DNA of 64,000 bases, from NCBI RefSeq assembly GCF_900101465.1, contig NZ_FMZM01000011.1, forward strand, positions 1 to 64,000, written 5' to 3'. Position numbers and translations under genes: made by a program. A model generated the notes under the pieces. The model made no database searches, was not told the DNA's origin, and worked only from the letters and a program-made list of their open reading frames with translations. Shown here piece after piece: positions 1 to 6,740 of the stretch; positions within the stretch are counted from its first letter, which is position 1; the number at the start of each line of letters is the position of its first letter. The stretch is from Nocardioides lianchengensis. GTDB taxonomy: Bacteria > Actinomycetota > Actinomycetes > Propionibacteriales > Nocardioidaceae.

Positions 1-1128
1 GAGCTGCGGCTGCGAGTCGCCGCGGACGCCTGCGACGTGGCCGAGGAACACGGGGCACGCGACGTCGGGGCCTGGACCGCGCACGCCGTACGACGCCGGC
101 GGGCGGACTGTGCGCGCGAGCTGCGGCTCGCGCTGGCGCTGGCCGACCGGCCGGTGCTCGCGGCCGCGGTGCGTGAGGGGGCGGTGAACCTCGATCAGGC
201 CCACGTGATCGCCGACGCCCTCGCCGCGCTGCCGGGTGACGTCGACGCTGAGGTGGTCGACCGGGCCGAGGTGGCGCTGGTGGGGTACGCCGCGGACTTC
301 GACCCCACCGACCTGCACCGCCTCGGCAAGCGGATCCTCGACGTCGTCGCACCCGAGATCGCCGAAGCCGTCGAGGCGCGGCACCTGGCCGACCTCGAAG
401 CCTCCGCCCGGCAGCGGATGCGCCTCGGACTCCGCGCCTGCGGGGACGGGACCACCCGCATCAGTGGGCTGATCCCGGACGCCTCCGCGGCCCGGCTCGC
501 GACCTACCTCCACGCGTTCACCAACCCCCGCCGAGACGCCGACCCCTCGGTGGTTGAGGAGCGAGCGCCGAAAGCCGGCGAGCCGCCCCACCACCGCACC
601 CCCTACGGGCGCCAGGCCGCTGCCGCGTTCTGCCAGCTCCTCGAAGCCGTCGACCCCGACCGGCTCCCCCTGCACGGCGGCGACGCGACCACGCTGGTCG
701 TCACGATGACCCTCGACTCGCTCCGCTCGGAGATCGGGACCGCGACGCTGGGCAACCCCGGGCCGGGTGACTCACATGATCGGATCACCGCCGGTGAGGC
801 CCGCCGGTTGGCGTGCACCGCGAACCTCGTCCCCGCCGTCCTCGGAGCGAAGTCCGAGATCCTCGACCTGGGACGTTCCCAGCGGCTCTACAACCGGTCC
901 CAGCGCCGGGCGATGGGACTCCGCGATCGGGAGTGCCGTGCCGAGGGGTGCCATGTCCCGGCGCCGTGGTGCGAAGCGCACCACCTCACACCGTGGTCGC
1001 GGGGCGGTCGGACCGACCTCGACGACGGCGTACTGCTCTGCAGCCGACACCACCACCACGTGCATGACGTTGGCTACGAGGTCGAGCAGCTGGCCGGCGG
1101 GGGCGTTCGGTTCCATCGGCGGGTCTAG
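1..1128 (+). CDS. DUF222 / HNH endonuclease domain protein, 5' end outside window
   Basis: The frame is open from the first base, so the true start is probably upstream; the first in-window start-like codon is a GTG at 37. The N-terminal two thirds looks like the helical DUF222 region of actinobacterial HNH proteins. The C-terminus has an HNH-type zinc/nuclease core: C-x4-C (RECRAEGC), then EAHHLTPWSRGG, then LLCSRHHHHVHD. These proteins are highly multicopy in Nocardioides-like genomes and their role is unknown; the fold predicts DNA cleavage. Around 548-567 the coding sequence matches one arm of the dispersed palindromic repeat seen elsewhere here (GGTGGTTGAGGAG), encoding SVVEERAP in a linker. 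Family call is firm, function is not. Confidence 0.9.
   Translation, partial: ELRLRVAADACDVAEEHGARDVGAWTAHAVRRRRADCARELRLALALADRPVLAAAVREGAVNLDQAHVIADALAALPGDVDAEVVDRAEVALVGYAADFDPTDLHRLGKRILDVVAPEIAEAVEARHLADLEASARQRMRLGLRACGDGTTRISGLIPDASAARLATYLHAFTNPRRDADPSVVEERAPKAGEPPHHRTPYGRQAAAAFCQLLEAVDPDRLPLHGGDATTLVVTMTLDSLRSEIGTATLGNPGPGDSHDRITAGEARRLACTANLVPAVLGAKSEILDLGRSQRLYNRSQRRAMGLRDRECRAEGCHVPAPWCEAHHLTPWSRGGRTDLDDGVLLCSRHHHHVHDVGYEVEQLAGGGVRFHRRV
548..584 (+). repeat. degenerate dispersed-repeat arm inside the HNH gene
   Basis: CGGTGGTTGAGGAGCGAGCG is the reverse-complement arm of the palindromic element at 1155-1200 and 5148-5187. The rest of the element has diverged. It is read in frame between DUF222 and HNH regions. 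Confidence 0.4.
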
Positions 1129-1154
1129 GGGGTGGTTGAGGTCGGCTCTCGGGT

Positions 1155-1226
1155 GCGGGGGTTTCGACACGGTCGCTAGCGCGACCTGCTCAACCACCGG
1201 GAGCGCGCGACCTGGTCAACCACCGG
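1155..1226. repeat. dispersed palindromic repeat, one full and one partial copy
   Basis: The element reads GGGGGTTTCGACACGG, then a core GGTCGC-TAGC-GCGACC that can form a hairpin, then CTCAACCACCGG. A truncated second copy (GCGCGACCTGGTCAACCACCGG) follows at about 1204-1226. The same element recurs at 4353-4396 and 4499-4542, and a relative lies inside the thioredoxin-like gene. It occupies most of the gap between the HNH gene and the DUF1800 gene and may also act as a terminator. Confidence 0.8.
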
Positions 1227-1315
1227 AGGGTGCGGGTTCACCCCTGGGGGTGCTCAGGTCGGGGCGGCCGAGGCCGATGGGGTCCGTTGCACGCCATCAG
1301 CCACGGAGGGCACCC

Positions 1316-2944
1316 ATGACGAGCAACCTGCTGACCGAGCGCCGGCGGCCGAAGAAGAAGCGGAAGCGGAAGAAGGACGAGGGCAGGAAGCCCGCCAAGT
1401 CCAAGAAGCCGAAGAAGCCGAAGCGGCCGACCAAGGCCAAGCCGAAGCCGACGCCGACCCCCGCGAAGCCGACTCCCGCGCCGAAGCCGTCCCCGGCGTC
1501 GCCGTACGCCCCGGGGTCCTTCCCGGCCACGCCGGTCCTCGCGACCGCGGCCCGGCACCTGGTCAACCGGTTCAGCTACGGCATCACCCCCGCTCTCACC
1601 GCCGAGGTGCGGGCCGCGGGCGGGCACCTGGCCTGGTTCGACAAGCAGCTGGAGCGCACGCCGAGCGCGGACCCGTACGCCGAGTGGTGGCCGGACCTGA
1701 CCCTCGACGCGAAGACGATGTACCAGCGCCAGGTCGACCAGGTGCGCGGCACCTGGGAGGTCAGCTACGACATCGGCCGGCGCACGATGATGCGACGGAT
1801 CTGCTCGACCGACCAGGTGCTCGAGGTGATGACCGAGTTCTGGGAGAACCACCTCCACGTGCCGACCAACGTCGACAACATCGCGGTCTACCGCGCGGCG
1901 TACGGCGAGGTCGTGCGGGCCGGGGCCCTGGGCCGGTTCGCCGACCTGCTGCCCGCGACGGTGCTGCACCCCGCGATGCTCTGGTACCTCGGCAACACCT
2001 CCTCGACCAAGAAGCACCCGAACGAGAACCTCGGGCGCGAGCTCCTCGAGCTGCACACCGTCGGCGTCGGCCACCACACCGAGGACGACGTGAAGAGCTC
2101 GGCGCGGATCCTCACCGGCTACCGGGCCAAGACCTACGGCACCTGGGAGCCCTACTACAGCGCCACCGACCACTGGACCGGCACCGTCACCGTCAAGGAG
2201 TTCACCGACCCCAACACCGCCACCGACGGCCGCGACCTCACCCTGCGCTACCTCACCTTCCTGGCCCGACACCCCGACACCGCACGACGAATCGCCACCA
2301 AGCTGGTCCGCCAGTTCGTCACCGACAACCCGCCCACCGCCCTGGTCGACAAGCTCGCCGCCGTCTACCTCGCCCACGACACCGCCATCAAGCCGGTGCT
2401 GAAGGCCCTGGTCCGCTCGACCGAGTTCGCGGCCTCCGTCGACACCCGGCTGCGCGACGCCGACGAGGACGTCGCGGCGACGTACCGGATCCTCGGCTCG
2501 GTCCCGCAGCGCCCGGCCAGCGGCAACTCGTCGGCCAACCAGCTCTACTGGCAGGTCGGCACCCTCGGACTCAACCCGTTCACCTGGCCCCGCCCCGACG
2601 GGCAGCCGGTGCGCAACACGGCGTGGGCGTCCCCGACCCGGGCGCTCGCGTCGCTGTCGCTGCACTGGAACATGGCCGGCGGCTGGTGGCCGAAGGCCGA
2701 GATGACCTACCGGGCGCCGACGACGTACCTGCCCACCGCGAAGCTGACCTTCCGCGACCTCGTCGACCACCTCGCCCGCGTCTTCCACCAGCGCCCGTCG
2801 AGCGAGGCGCTGCTGAAGGCCTGCTGCCTCGCCGCCGAGCAGAGCCCGACCACGGTCGTCACCGCCACGTCCGACGTCTTCACCTGGCGCTGGCCCCGGC
2901 TGTGTGCGGTGTTCCTCGACAGCCCCGACTTCTACTACCACTGA
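1316..2944 (+). CDS. DUF1800 domain protein
   Basis: The 542-residue product starts at an ATG preceded by GGAGGG at good spacing. Residues about 10-60 are a Lys/Arg run followed by a Lys-Pro-Thr-Ala linker, then the DUF1800 domain (about 70 to the end), with recognisable stretches such as LVNRFSYG, FWENHLHVP, NENLGRELLELHTVG and RHLV-type helices. DUF1800 proteins nearly always sit next to a DUF1501 protein, as here, and the pair is thought to be exported or surface-associated; no enzymatic activity is established. Unlike its partner, this protein shows no obvious signal peptide: the N-terminus is polybasic. The gene is 9 bp upstream of the DUF1501 gene and probably co-transcribed. Confidence 0.9.
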   Translation: MTSNLLTERRRPKKKRKRKKDEGRKPAKSKKPKKPKRPTKAKPKPTPTPAKPTPAPKPSPASPYAPGSFPATPVLATAARHLVNRFSYGITPALTAEVRAAGGHLAWFDKQLERTPSADPYAEWWPDLTLDAKTMYQRQVDQVRGTWEVSYDIGRRTMMRRICSTDQVLEVMTEFWENHLHVPTNVDNIAVYRAAYGEVVRAGALGRFADLLPATVLHPAMLWYLGNTSSTKKHPNENLGRELLELHTVGVGHHTEDDVKSSARILTGYRAKTYGTWEPYYSATDHWTGTVTVKEFTDPNTATDGRDLTLRYLTFLARHPDTARRIATKLVRQFVTDNPPTALVDKLAAVYLAHDTAIKPVLKALVRSTEFAASVDTRLRDADEDVAATYRILGSVPQRPASGNSSANQLYWQVGTLGLNPFTWPRPDGQPVRNTAWASPTRALASLSLHWNMAGGWWPKAEMTYRAPTTYLPTAKLTFRDLVDHLARVFHQRPSSEALLKACCLAAEQSPTTVVTATSDVFTWRWPRLCAVFLDSPDFYYH

Positions 2945-2953
2945 GGATTCGCG

Positions 2954-4222
2954 ATGACGCTCACCGAAACCGCCGCCTGCGGCTGCCCGGAGGGTACGGC
3001 GCTCGCCGCCACCCGGCGCAGCCTCCTGGGCGCAGGTGCCGTCGCCGGGGCCAGCGTGGTCTTCGGCTCGACCGTGCTCACCACCATCGGGGGCGGCGCC
3101 GCGGCGGCCGCACCCGCGACCGGCGCGCCCGTCGTCGTCGTGGTCTCGCTGCGCGGCGCGGCCGACGGGCTCTCGCTCGCCGTGCCGTACGGCGACCCGG
3201 CGTACTACGCGGCCCGCCCGGGCATCGCCGTACCGAAGTCGGCACTGCTGGCGACCGACGGGTTCTTCGGCCTGCACCCGGCGCTCGCGCCGCTGGTCCC
3301 GCTGTGGAACGCCGGCAAGCTCGCCGCGGTCCAGGCCACCGGTCTCCCGGTCGCCAACCGCTCGCACTTCTCCGCCATGGAGGAGCTGGAGGACGCCGCC
3401 CCCGGGTCCGCCGCCCGGGTCGGCTGGCTGAACCGGATGATCGGCGCCGACCAGATCACCGGCCGACTCCAGGCCGTCGCCGTCGGCAGCTCGCTGCCCA
3501 CCTCGCTGCTCGGCCCCGAGACCGTGATGTCGTTCCGCACCCTCGAGGCCGCCGTCGTGGCCGGCGCCGACAAGTGGGACACCAACGGCACCCGGACCCG
3601 GTCGCTGAACAGCCTGTGGGGCGCCGGCGGCCGCGAGATGGGCACCGGCATGCGCACCGCCCTCGGGGCCGTCGTCGACCTCGACGCGGCCAAGAAGCAG
3701 GAGGACCGCGCCTCGACGTACCCGAACAGCGAGCTCGGCAGAGCCCTCGCCTCGACCGCGCGGACGCTGCGCGCCGACCTCGGCGTCACCGCCGTCACCA
3801 TCGACACCCAGAGCTGGGACATGCACACCGGCCTCGGCTCGGCGACGTCCGGCTGGATGGTCCGCAACGCCACCGAGCTCGCCTCCGCGATCGCCGCGTT
3901 CTTCACCGATCTCGGCCCCGTCGCCGACCGGGTCACGCTGGTGACCATCAGCGAGTTCGGCCGCCGGGTCCAGGAGAACGCCAACCAGGGCCTCGACCAC
4001 GGCTGGGGCAACGTCATGTTCCTCGCCGGCGCGGGGGTGAAGGGCGGGAAGTACTACGGGACCTGGCCGGGGCTGCAGAACACGCTCGACGCCGACCTCA
4101 AGGTCACCACCGACTACCGCAGCGTGCTCGCCGAGGTCGTCGCATCCCGTACGACGGCCTCCACCGCCACAGTCTTCCCCGGGTTCGCCCGCGAGCGGGT
4201 CGGGGTGATGGTCGGGCAGTAG
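2954..4222 (+). CDS. DUF1501 domain protein, Tat-type export signal
   Basis: The 422-residue product begins with a twin-arginine-like signal (TRRSLLGAGAVAGA at about residues 17-30) followed by an Ala-rich cleavage region. The body matches DUF1501: VVVSLRGAADGLSLAVPYGD, NRSHFSAMEELE, TIDTQSWDMHTG, TISEFGRR and DHGWGNVMFLAG. The family is related to the alkaline phosphatase/sulfatase superfamily, but a substrate is not known. It lies 9 bp after the DUF1800 gene, its usual partner. A tandem of palindromic repeats follows the stop. Confidence 0.9.
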   Translation: MTLTETAACGCPEGTALAATRRSLLGAGAVAGASVVFGSTVLTTIGGGAAAAAPATGAPVVVVVSLRGAADGLSLAVPYGDPAYYAARPGIAVPKSALLATDGFFGLHPALAPLVPLWNAGKLAAVQATGLPVANRSHFSAMEELEDAAPGSAARVGWLNRMIGADQITGRLQAVAVGSSLPTSLLGPETVMSFRTLEAAVVAGADKWDTNGTRTRSLNSLWGAGGREMGTGMRTALGAVVDLDAAKKQEDRASTYPNSELGRALASTARTLRADLGVTAVTIDTQSWDMHTGLGSATSGWMVRNATELASAIAAFFTDLGPVADRVTLVTISEFGRRVQENANQGLDHGWGNVMFLAGAGVKGGKYYGTWPGLQNTLDADLKVTTDYRSVLAEVVASRTTASTATVFPGFARERVGVMVGQ

Positions 4223-4548
4223 CCCTGCCGGTGGTCGAGCAGGAAGGCGCCCTGGCCCACCCGGAGGTCGAGCAGGAAGGCGCCCTGGCGCCTGACGATG
4301 TCGAGACCCCCGCAGCCCACACGCCACCTCCACCGGCGTCACCTGTCGGCTGCGGGGGTTTCGACACGGTCGCTAGCGCGACCTGCTCAACCAACGGTGG
4401 GAGCCCCCGGAGGTCGAGCAGGAAGGCGCCCTGGCGCCTGACGATGTCGAGACCCCCGCAGCCCACACGCCACCTCCACCGGCGTCACCTGTCGGCTGCG
4501 GGGGTTTCGACACGGTCGCTAGCGCGACCTGCTCAACCAACGGTGGGG
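4223..4548. repeat. tandem 146-bp repeat made of inverted palindromic elements
   Basis: Two near-identical units, 4261-4406 and 4407-4547, repeat with a period of 146 bp; a short partial copy (GGTCGAGCAGGAAGGCGCC) precedes them near 4233. Within each unit GTCGAGACCCCCGCAGCC faces GGCTGCGGGGGTTTCGAC across about 30 bp, so each unit can fold into a long stem, and each ends with the dispersed element found at 1155. No gene lies in the stretch apart from the C-terminal end of the minus-strand gene starting at 4755. It may terminate transcription from both sides. Confidence 0.85.
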
Positions 4549-4755
4549 CTCGGCCACCGGGCTCGCGGGCTCCCAGGCGCGGCGGTGGGCGGCGTTGCGA
4601 CAGCCGCAGTCGTTGTCACCCGGGTAGCCCAGCGGGTCGTGGACCAGGGTGTGGCAGCAGGGGTCGCGCCAGACCAGCGGCTCGAGGAGCCGGGCGAGCA
4701 GGCCGGTGCCGGGGTGCTGGCAGGACGGGCAGGGGCGGGGACGGATCGGGGCCAT
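4519..4755 (-). CDS. small Cys-rich (zinc-ribbon-like) protein
   Basis: This 78-residue frame starts at an ATG with GGAGG ten bases upstream. It has a CPSC pair near the N-terminus, then CC and CGC, a spacing suggestive of metal binding (CPSCQHPGTG...DPCCHTL...DCGCRNAAHR). I do not recognise a family. The last residues (PHRWLSRSR) and the TAG stop are encoded by the dispersed palindromic repeat, so the original C-terminus seems to have been replaced or extended by the repeat. A competing ATG at 4762 in another frame gives an unconvincing Pro/Arg-rich product. Confidence 0.6.
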   Translation of the reverse strand: MAPIRPRPCPSCQHPGTGLLARLLEPLVWRDPCCHTLVHDPLGYPGDNDCGCRNAAHRRAWEPASPVAEPHRWLSRSR

Positions 4756-4826
4756 GACCCATTGACCTCCCCGGCCCGCGGGCCGGACGGGCGCGGCCGT
4801 CGTACATCCCCGAGATCGGGTATCCG

Positions 4827-5309
4827 TCAGGGCAGCGCGCTGAGCACCTGCTCCTTGCGGGGCGCGCCGGCGGCCCGGGCGACCACGTGGCCGGTGCCGT
4901 CGAGGACCAGCGTGGTGGGGGTGCGCAGGATGCCGAGCTCGCGGACCAGCTCCAGGTGGTGCTCGGCGTCGACCTCGAGGTGGACCACCCCGGGGACGAC
5001 GTCCGCGACGTCGGCGAGGGTACGGCGGGTCGCGCGGCACGGCGCGCAGAAGGCGCTGGAGAACTGCAGCAGGGTGGCTCGCTCGCCGCGCTGCGCATCG
5101 GGGATCGCGGCGAGGACGGCGGACCAGAGGTCGGCGGTCGGATGACCGGGTTTCGAGACGGGACTTCGTCCCTCCTCAACCACCGGGAGGGGGGCCGCGG
5201 CCGGCGGCGCGGACCGGGAGCGGAAGCGGCCGTCGGCGTACTGCCGGTAGAGGCCGAAGGCCACCGCCACCACCACGGCGGCGAGCGCCACCCCCAGACC
5301 GAACGTCAT
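4827..5309 (-). CDS. thioredoxin-like membrane-anchored protein
   Basis: The 160-residue product has an N-terminal membrane segment (GLGVALAAVVVAVAFGLY), a linker, and a thioredoxin fold from about residue 60 with the redox motif FCAPCRATRRTL and the cis-Pro motif RTPTTLVLDG. The fold should face the outside and act in thiol-disulfide exchange; the partner is unknown. The linker (PVVEEGRSPVSKPG, residues about 42-55) is encoded by a copy of the dispersed palindromic repeat, read in frame. CAPC is a plausible active site but not the canonical CGPC. It is divergent from the small membrane protein at 5363. Confidence 0.88.
   Translation of the reverse strand: MTFGLGVALAAVVVAVAFGLYRQYADGRFRSRSAPPAAAPLPVVEEGRSPVSKPGHPTADLWSAVLAAIPDAQRGERATLLQFSSAFCAPCRATRRTLADVADVVPGVVHLEVDAEHHLELVRELGILRTPTTLVLDGTGHVVARAAGAPRKEQVLSALP
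5148..5187. repeat. palindromic repeat embedded in the thioredoxin-like gene
   Basis: GGGTTTCGAGACGG, then a GGGAC-TTCG-GTCCC-like hairpin core, then CCTCAACCACCGGG. The outer arms match the intergenic element at 1155-1200, but the core stem differs and still pairs, as expected for a structured element. Confidence 0.75.
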
Positions 5310-5350
5310 GCGGGGACAAGGCCGGGCGGGGAGCCGGTATTCCGCCGCCC

Positions 5351-5356
5351 TAGGAT
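5351..5356 (+). promoter_or_regulatory. candidate -10 (TAGGAT) upstream of the 66-residue protein
   Basis: TAGGAT fits the actinobacterial TANNNT -10 and lies 6 bases before the ATG at 5363, the spacing expected for a leaderless transcript. CGGAGG directly before the ATG is too close to be a normal ribosome binding site. Confidence 0.4.
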
Positions 5357-5362
5357 CGGAGG

Positions 5363-5563
5363 ATGCGCCGGGAGCTCGCGATCGTCGTCGCGGCGTGCCT
5401 CACCGGACTGATGATGCTGCTCATCGCCGGCCACGGGCCCTGGGCCGGCAGCGTGATCTGGCGGGTCAGCCCCGGCCACGGCCTCAACAACGGCGACCTG
5501 CCCGTGCTCGGGCTGTGGGTCGTCGGGATGGGCGCGGTCGTGCTGTTGGCGCGGAGGGACTGA
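5363..5563 (+). CDS. small two-segment membrane protein
   Basis: This 66-residue product has two hydrophobic segments, about residues 4-24 (LAIVVAACLTGLMMLLIAG) and 47-62 (VLGLWVVGMGAVVLLA), joined by a short polar loop containing PGHGLNNGDLP. No family is recognised. It is divergent from the thioredoxin-like gene and convergent with the zinc-ribbon protein gene at the end of the CIS operon. The start is supported by a TAGGAT box 6 bases upstream. Confidence 0.65.
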   Translation: MRRELAIVVAACLTGLMMLLIAGHGPWAGSVIWRVSPGHGLNNGDLPVLGLWVVGMGAVVLLARRD

Positions 5564-5589
5564 TCGTCCCTGTCGGCGTTGCTCGTGGG

Positions 5590-6156
5590 CTACAGGACGA
5601 AGTAGAGGATGAGCGCGATCGCGAGGAGGACCGTCAGGCCGACGCCGACGTAGAGCAGCCACGGCGTGCTCTTCTCGGGCACCGGCTCGGGCTCCGGCGG
5701 CGGGGCCAGGACCGCGGGCGGGGGCGGGGCCGGCGGGAGGACGGGGTGCAGGTCGCCCTGGCAGCGCAGGCAGCGGGTCTCGGTGACCGGGTTGGACTCG
5801 CGGCAGTGCGGGCAGTCGAGCTTGCCGACGGTCACCCGTCCGGCGGTGCCGGGCAGTCGGCGCAGCGCGTCGGAGGAGGGACCGCTGGAGGTGTCGAGCA
5901 CGATCGCGGCCGGCGTCCAGAAGAGCGGGAAGTCGCAGCGGCGGCAGAAGTCCTCGGCCTCGCGGCGGTTGACGGTGATGGTCGCGACGGTGCCGCACTC
6001 GGGGCACACGACCTCGCGGCGCGCGCCCTTGGTCTCGGCGACGACGATGGTCGGCTGCTCCTCCGGCGCGGGCTCCGGGACGGGCGTGAGCGCGGTGGTC
6101 TCGTCGGGGTCCCCGGCGTCACCGAGGTGCTTGCCAGCACTCATCGTGTCGCTCAC
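5590..6156 (-). CDS. zinc-ribbon, C-terminally membrane-anchored protein at the end of the CIS operon
   Basis: The product is 188 residues from a GTG whose GTGA overlaps the stop of the tail-protein gene; an ATG at 6144 is the alternative. It carries two Cys clusters, CPECG...CRRC (about residues 60-90) and CPHC...CLRC (about 120-142), like zinc ribbons, then a Pro-rich linker and a single C-terminal membrane segment (LLYVGVGLTVLLAIALILYFVL) that ends the protein. The topology predicts a cytoplasmic zinc-ribbon head on a tail anchor. Being translationally coupled to CIS structural genes, it is a candidate for attaching particles to the membrane or for assembly. Function is inferred only from context. 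Confidence 0.85.
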   Translation of the reverse strand: MSDTMSAGKHLGDAGDPDETTALTPVPEPAPEEQPTIVVAETKGARREVVCPECGTVATITVNRREAEDFCRRCDFPLFWTPAAIVLDTSSGPSSDALRRLPGTAGRVTVGKLDCPHCRESNPVTETRCLRCQGDLHPVLPPAPPPPAVLAPPPEPEPVPEKSTPWLLYVGVGLTVLLAIALILYFVL

Positions 6157-6740
6157 CAGTCCTCGTCCTCCTCGGAGCTCCACACGCGCTCGGAGCCGAC
6201 GTACAGCTCGGCCCGCACGTGCGCTGGAACCTCATCCTTCACCATGTCGACAAACGCGTCCCGCTCCAGGGACCCGGTGTCCGCGACGCTCATCGAGACC
6301 CAGGCCGTGTCCTCCGGGACGTCACCGGCGCGCCAGACGCCACCGCCCTCCCGGACCTCCGCCGGACCGCCGCTGAGCAGCTCGAGGAAGGAACGCAGAC
6401 CGTCCACCGTGCCCCGCGTCGCGAGGGTGTGGGCGGCGGTGGCCACGATACGGCGCCGCAGCGCCGCCGGCATGGAGTTGTCGAGACTGTCCACGCCGAT
6501 CCACGAGCCCAGCCACGCGATCGAGTCCTCCGGCGCGACCGACAGGTCGGCGACGTGGTCGACGTTGTCGGCGTCCTCGAGCAGCGTGGTGCCGATCTCC
6601 TGGAAGATCGAGACGAACCGGACGAAGAAGTCCTGGCTCAGCATCTGCACCGGCAGCTGGCGCAGCAGCCAGTCGTCGGCCCGGCGGGGCTGCCGGTGGC
6701 CGCTGGTCAGCGCCGCGGACGCCCGGACCAGGGAGGTCAC
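6153..6740 (-). CDS. CIS baseplate/tail protein (TIGR02242, phage tail protein I-like)
   Basis: This 195-residue protein resembles the phage tail protein I-like family found at the end of CIS baseplate clusters (Afp12-like position). Diagnostic stretches are LPVQMLSQDFFVRFVSIFQEIGT-type helices, WLGSWIGVD, RRRIVATAAHTLATRGT and GLRSFLELL. It should help build the wedge/periphery of the baseplate together with the gp6/J-like protein. The GTG start overlaps the stop of the upstream baseplate gene by four bases (GTGA), showing coupled translation. The C-terminal tail is acidic (SSEEDEDW). Confidence 0.88.
   Translation of the reverse strand: MTSLVRASAALTSGHRQPRRADDWLLRQLPVQMLSQDFFVRFVSIFQEIGTTLLEDADNVDHVADLSVAPEDSIAWLGSWIGVDSLDNSMPAALRRRIVATAAHTLATRGTVDGLRSFLELLSGGPAEVREGGGVWRAGDVPEDTAWVSMSVADTGSLERDAFVDMVKDEVPAHVRAELYVGSERVWSSEEDEDW

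Noticed and set aside
1238..4342. 1034-residue minus-strand frame opposite the DUF1800/DUF1501 genes
   Set aside because: Arg/Gly/Val-rich shadow with no family features, opposite two convincing genes; typical of high-GC DNA.
4233..4547. Tandem repeats as a CRISPR array
   Set aside because: The period is 146 bp, the units include inverted arms and there are no unique spacers or cas genes.
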